DNA from: Candidatus Phaeomarinobacter ectocarpi
GTDB taxonomy: Bacteria; Pseudomonadota; Alphaproteobacteria; CGMCC-115125
DNA: 64,000 nt
Direction of reading: 5' to 3'
NCBI RefSeq assembly: GCF_000689395.1
Contig: NZ_HG966617.1
Location: forward strand, 504,438 to 568,437
The translations under genes and the position numbers were made by a program. The number at the start of each line of letters is the position of its first letter. Positions within the stretch are counted from its first letter, which is position 1. The notes below the pieces were generated by a model. The model saw only the letters and a list, made by a program, of their open reading frames with translations. It did not search any database and was not told the origin of the DNA. Shown here in pieces: positions 63,032 to 64,000 of this stretch.

Positions 63032-64000
<969 letters not shown>

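Overview
The window reads as a chromosomal segment of a GC-rich alphaproteobacterium. Evidence is the divergent HisRS with a tRNA-His lacking G-1, the hisS-hisZ-hisG cluster, the long-form HisG that accompanies HisZ, and the style of the GroEL, PotABCD and acetoacetyl-CoA synthetase proteins. A marine or free-living member of Hyphomicrobiales or Parvibaculaceae is plausible but not provable from this sequence. I see no insertion sequence, integrase, prophage, CRISPR array or rRNA operon. Most of the window looks like dense core and metabolic genome. Two AT-richer genes of unknown origin stand out (16741-17802 and 61909-62859).

Layout. 1-2290: a quorum-sensing locus with a LuxR-type receptor (5' end cut by the window), a LuxI synthase, a coupled 76-aa ORF and a stand-alone LuxR-type HTH protein, followed by 17-bp iterons. 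2293-4686: a two-domain DsbA/HCCA-isomerase protein and dihydroorotase. 4771-9863: a palindromic operator-like site followed by a four-gene unit (Baeyer-Villiger-type monooxygenase, alpha/beta hydrolase, MFS transporter, exported deiminase), which looks like a ketone-to-ester-to-acid catabolic set. 10057-13529: PEP synthase overlapping a D-lactate-dehydrogenase-like gene. 13704-16598: an SPFH/NfeD membrane pair, a TauD-type dioxygenase and a VOC protein. 17830-23179: pyruvate carboxylase overlapping recQ. 24412-30103: a five-gene polyamine-type ABC operon with two binding proteins. 30226-38699: AsmA protein, ABC exporter, FNT channel, acetoacetyl-CoA synthetase and iron-binding protein. 38776-44975: iron permease, histidine kinase, SDR, epoxide-hydrolase-like protein and YHS protein. 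45263-47063: tRNA-His, folate cyclo-ligase, HNH protein and cupin.

47135-49573 encodes an exported protein dominated by a 900-bp minisatellite of exactly fifty 18-bp units. It is followed by otsB, a TonB-type protein, a nitronate monooxygenase, a TDT/SLAC1 channel, an orphan CheZ and a histidine-kinase-like protein whose ATPase domain has lost its signature residues (54375-55985).

56238-60341 carries hisS, hisZ and hisG. HisZ has an extra N-terminal helix-turn-helix domain, and three copies of TCCYGTTTT sit immediately upstream, one overlapping its ribosome-binding site. This suggests a histidine-sensing enzyme subunit that also controls its own operon, and I regard it as the best candidate here for an undescribed system. 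The window ends with a DUF5996 protein, two hypothetical proteins and the 3' part of groL on the minus strand.
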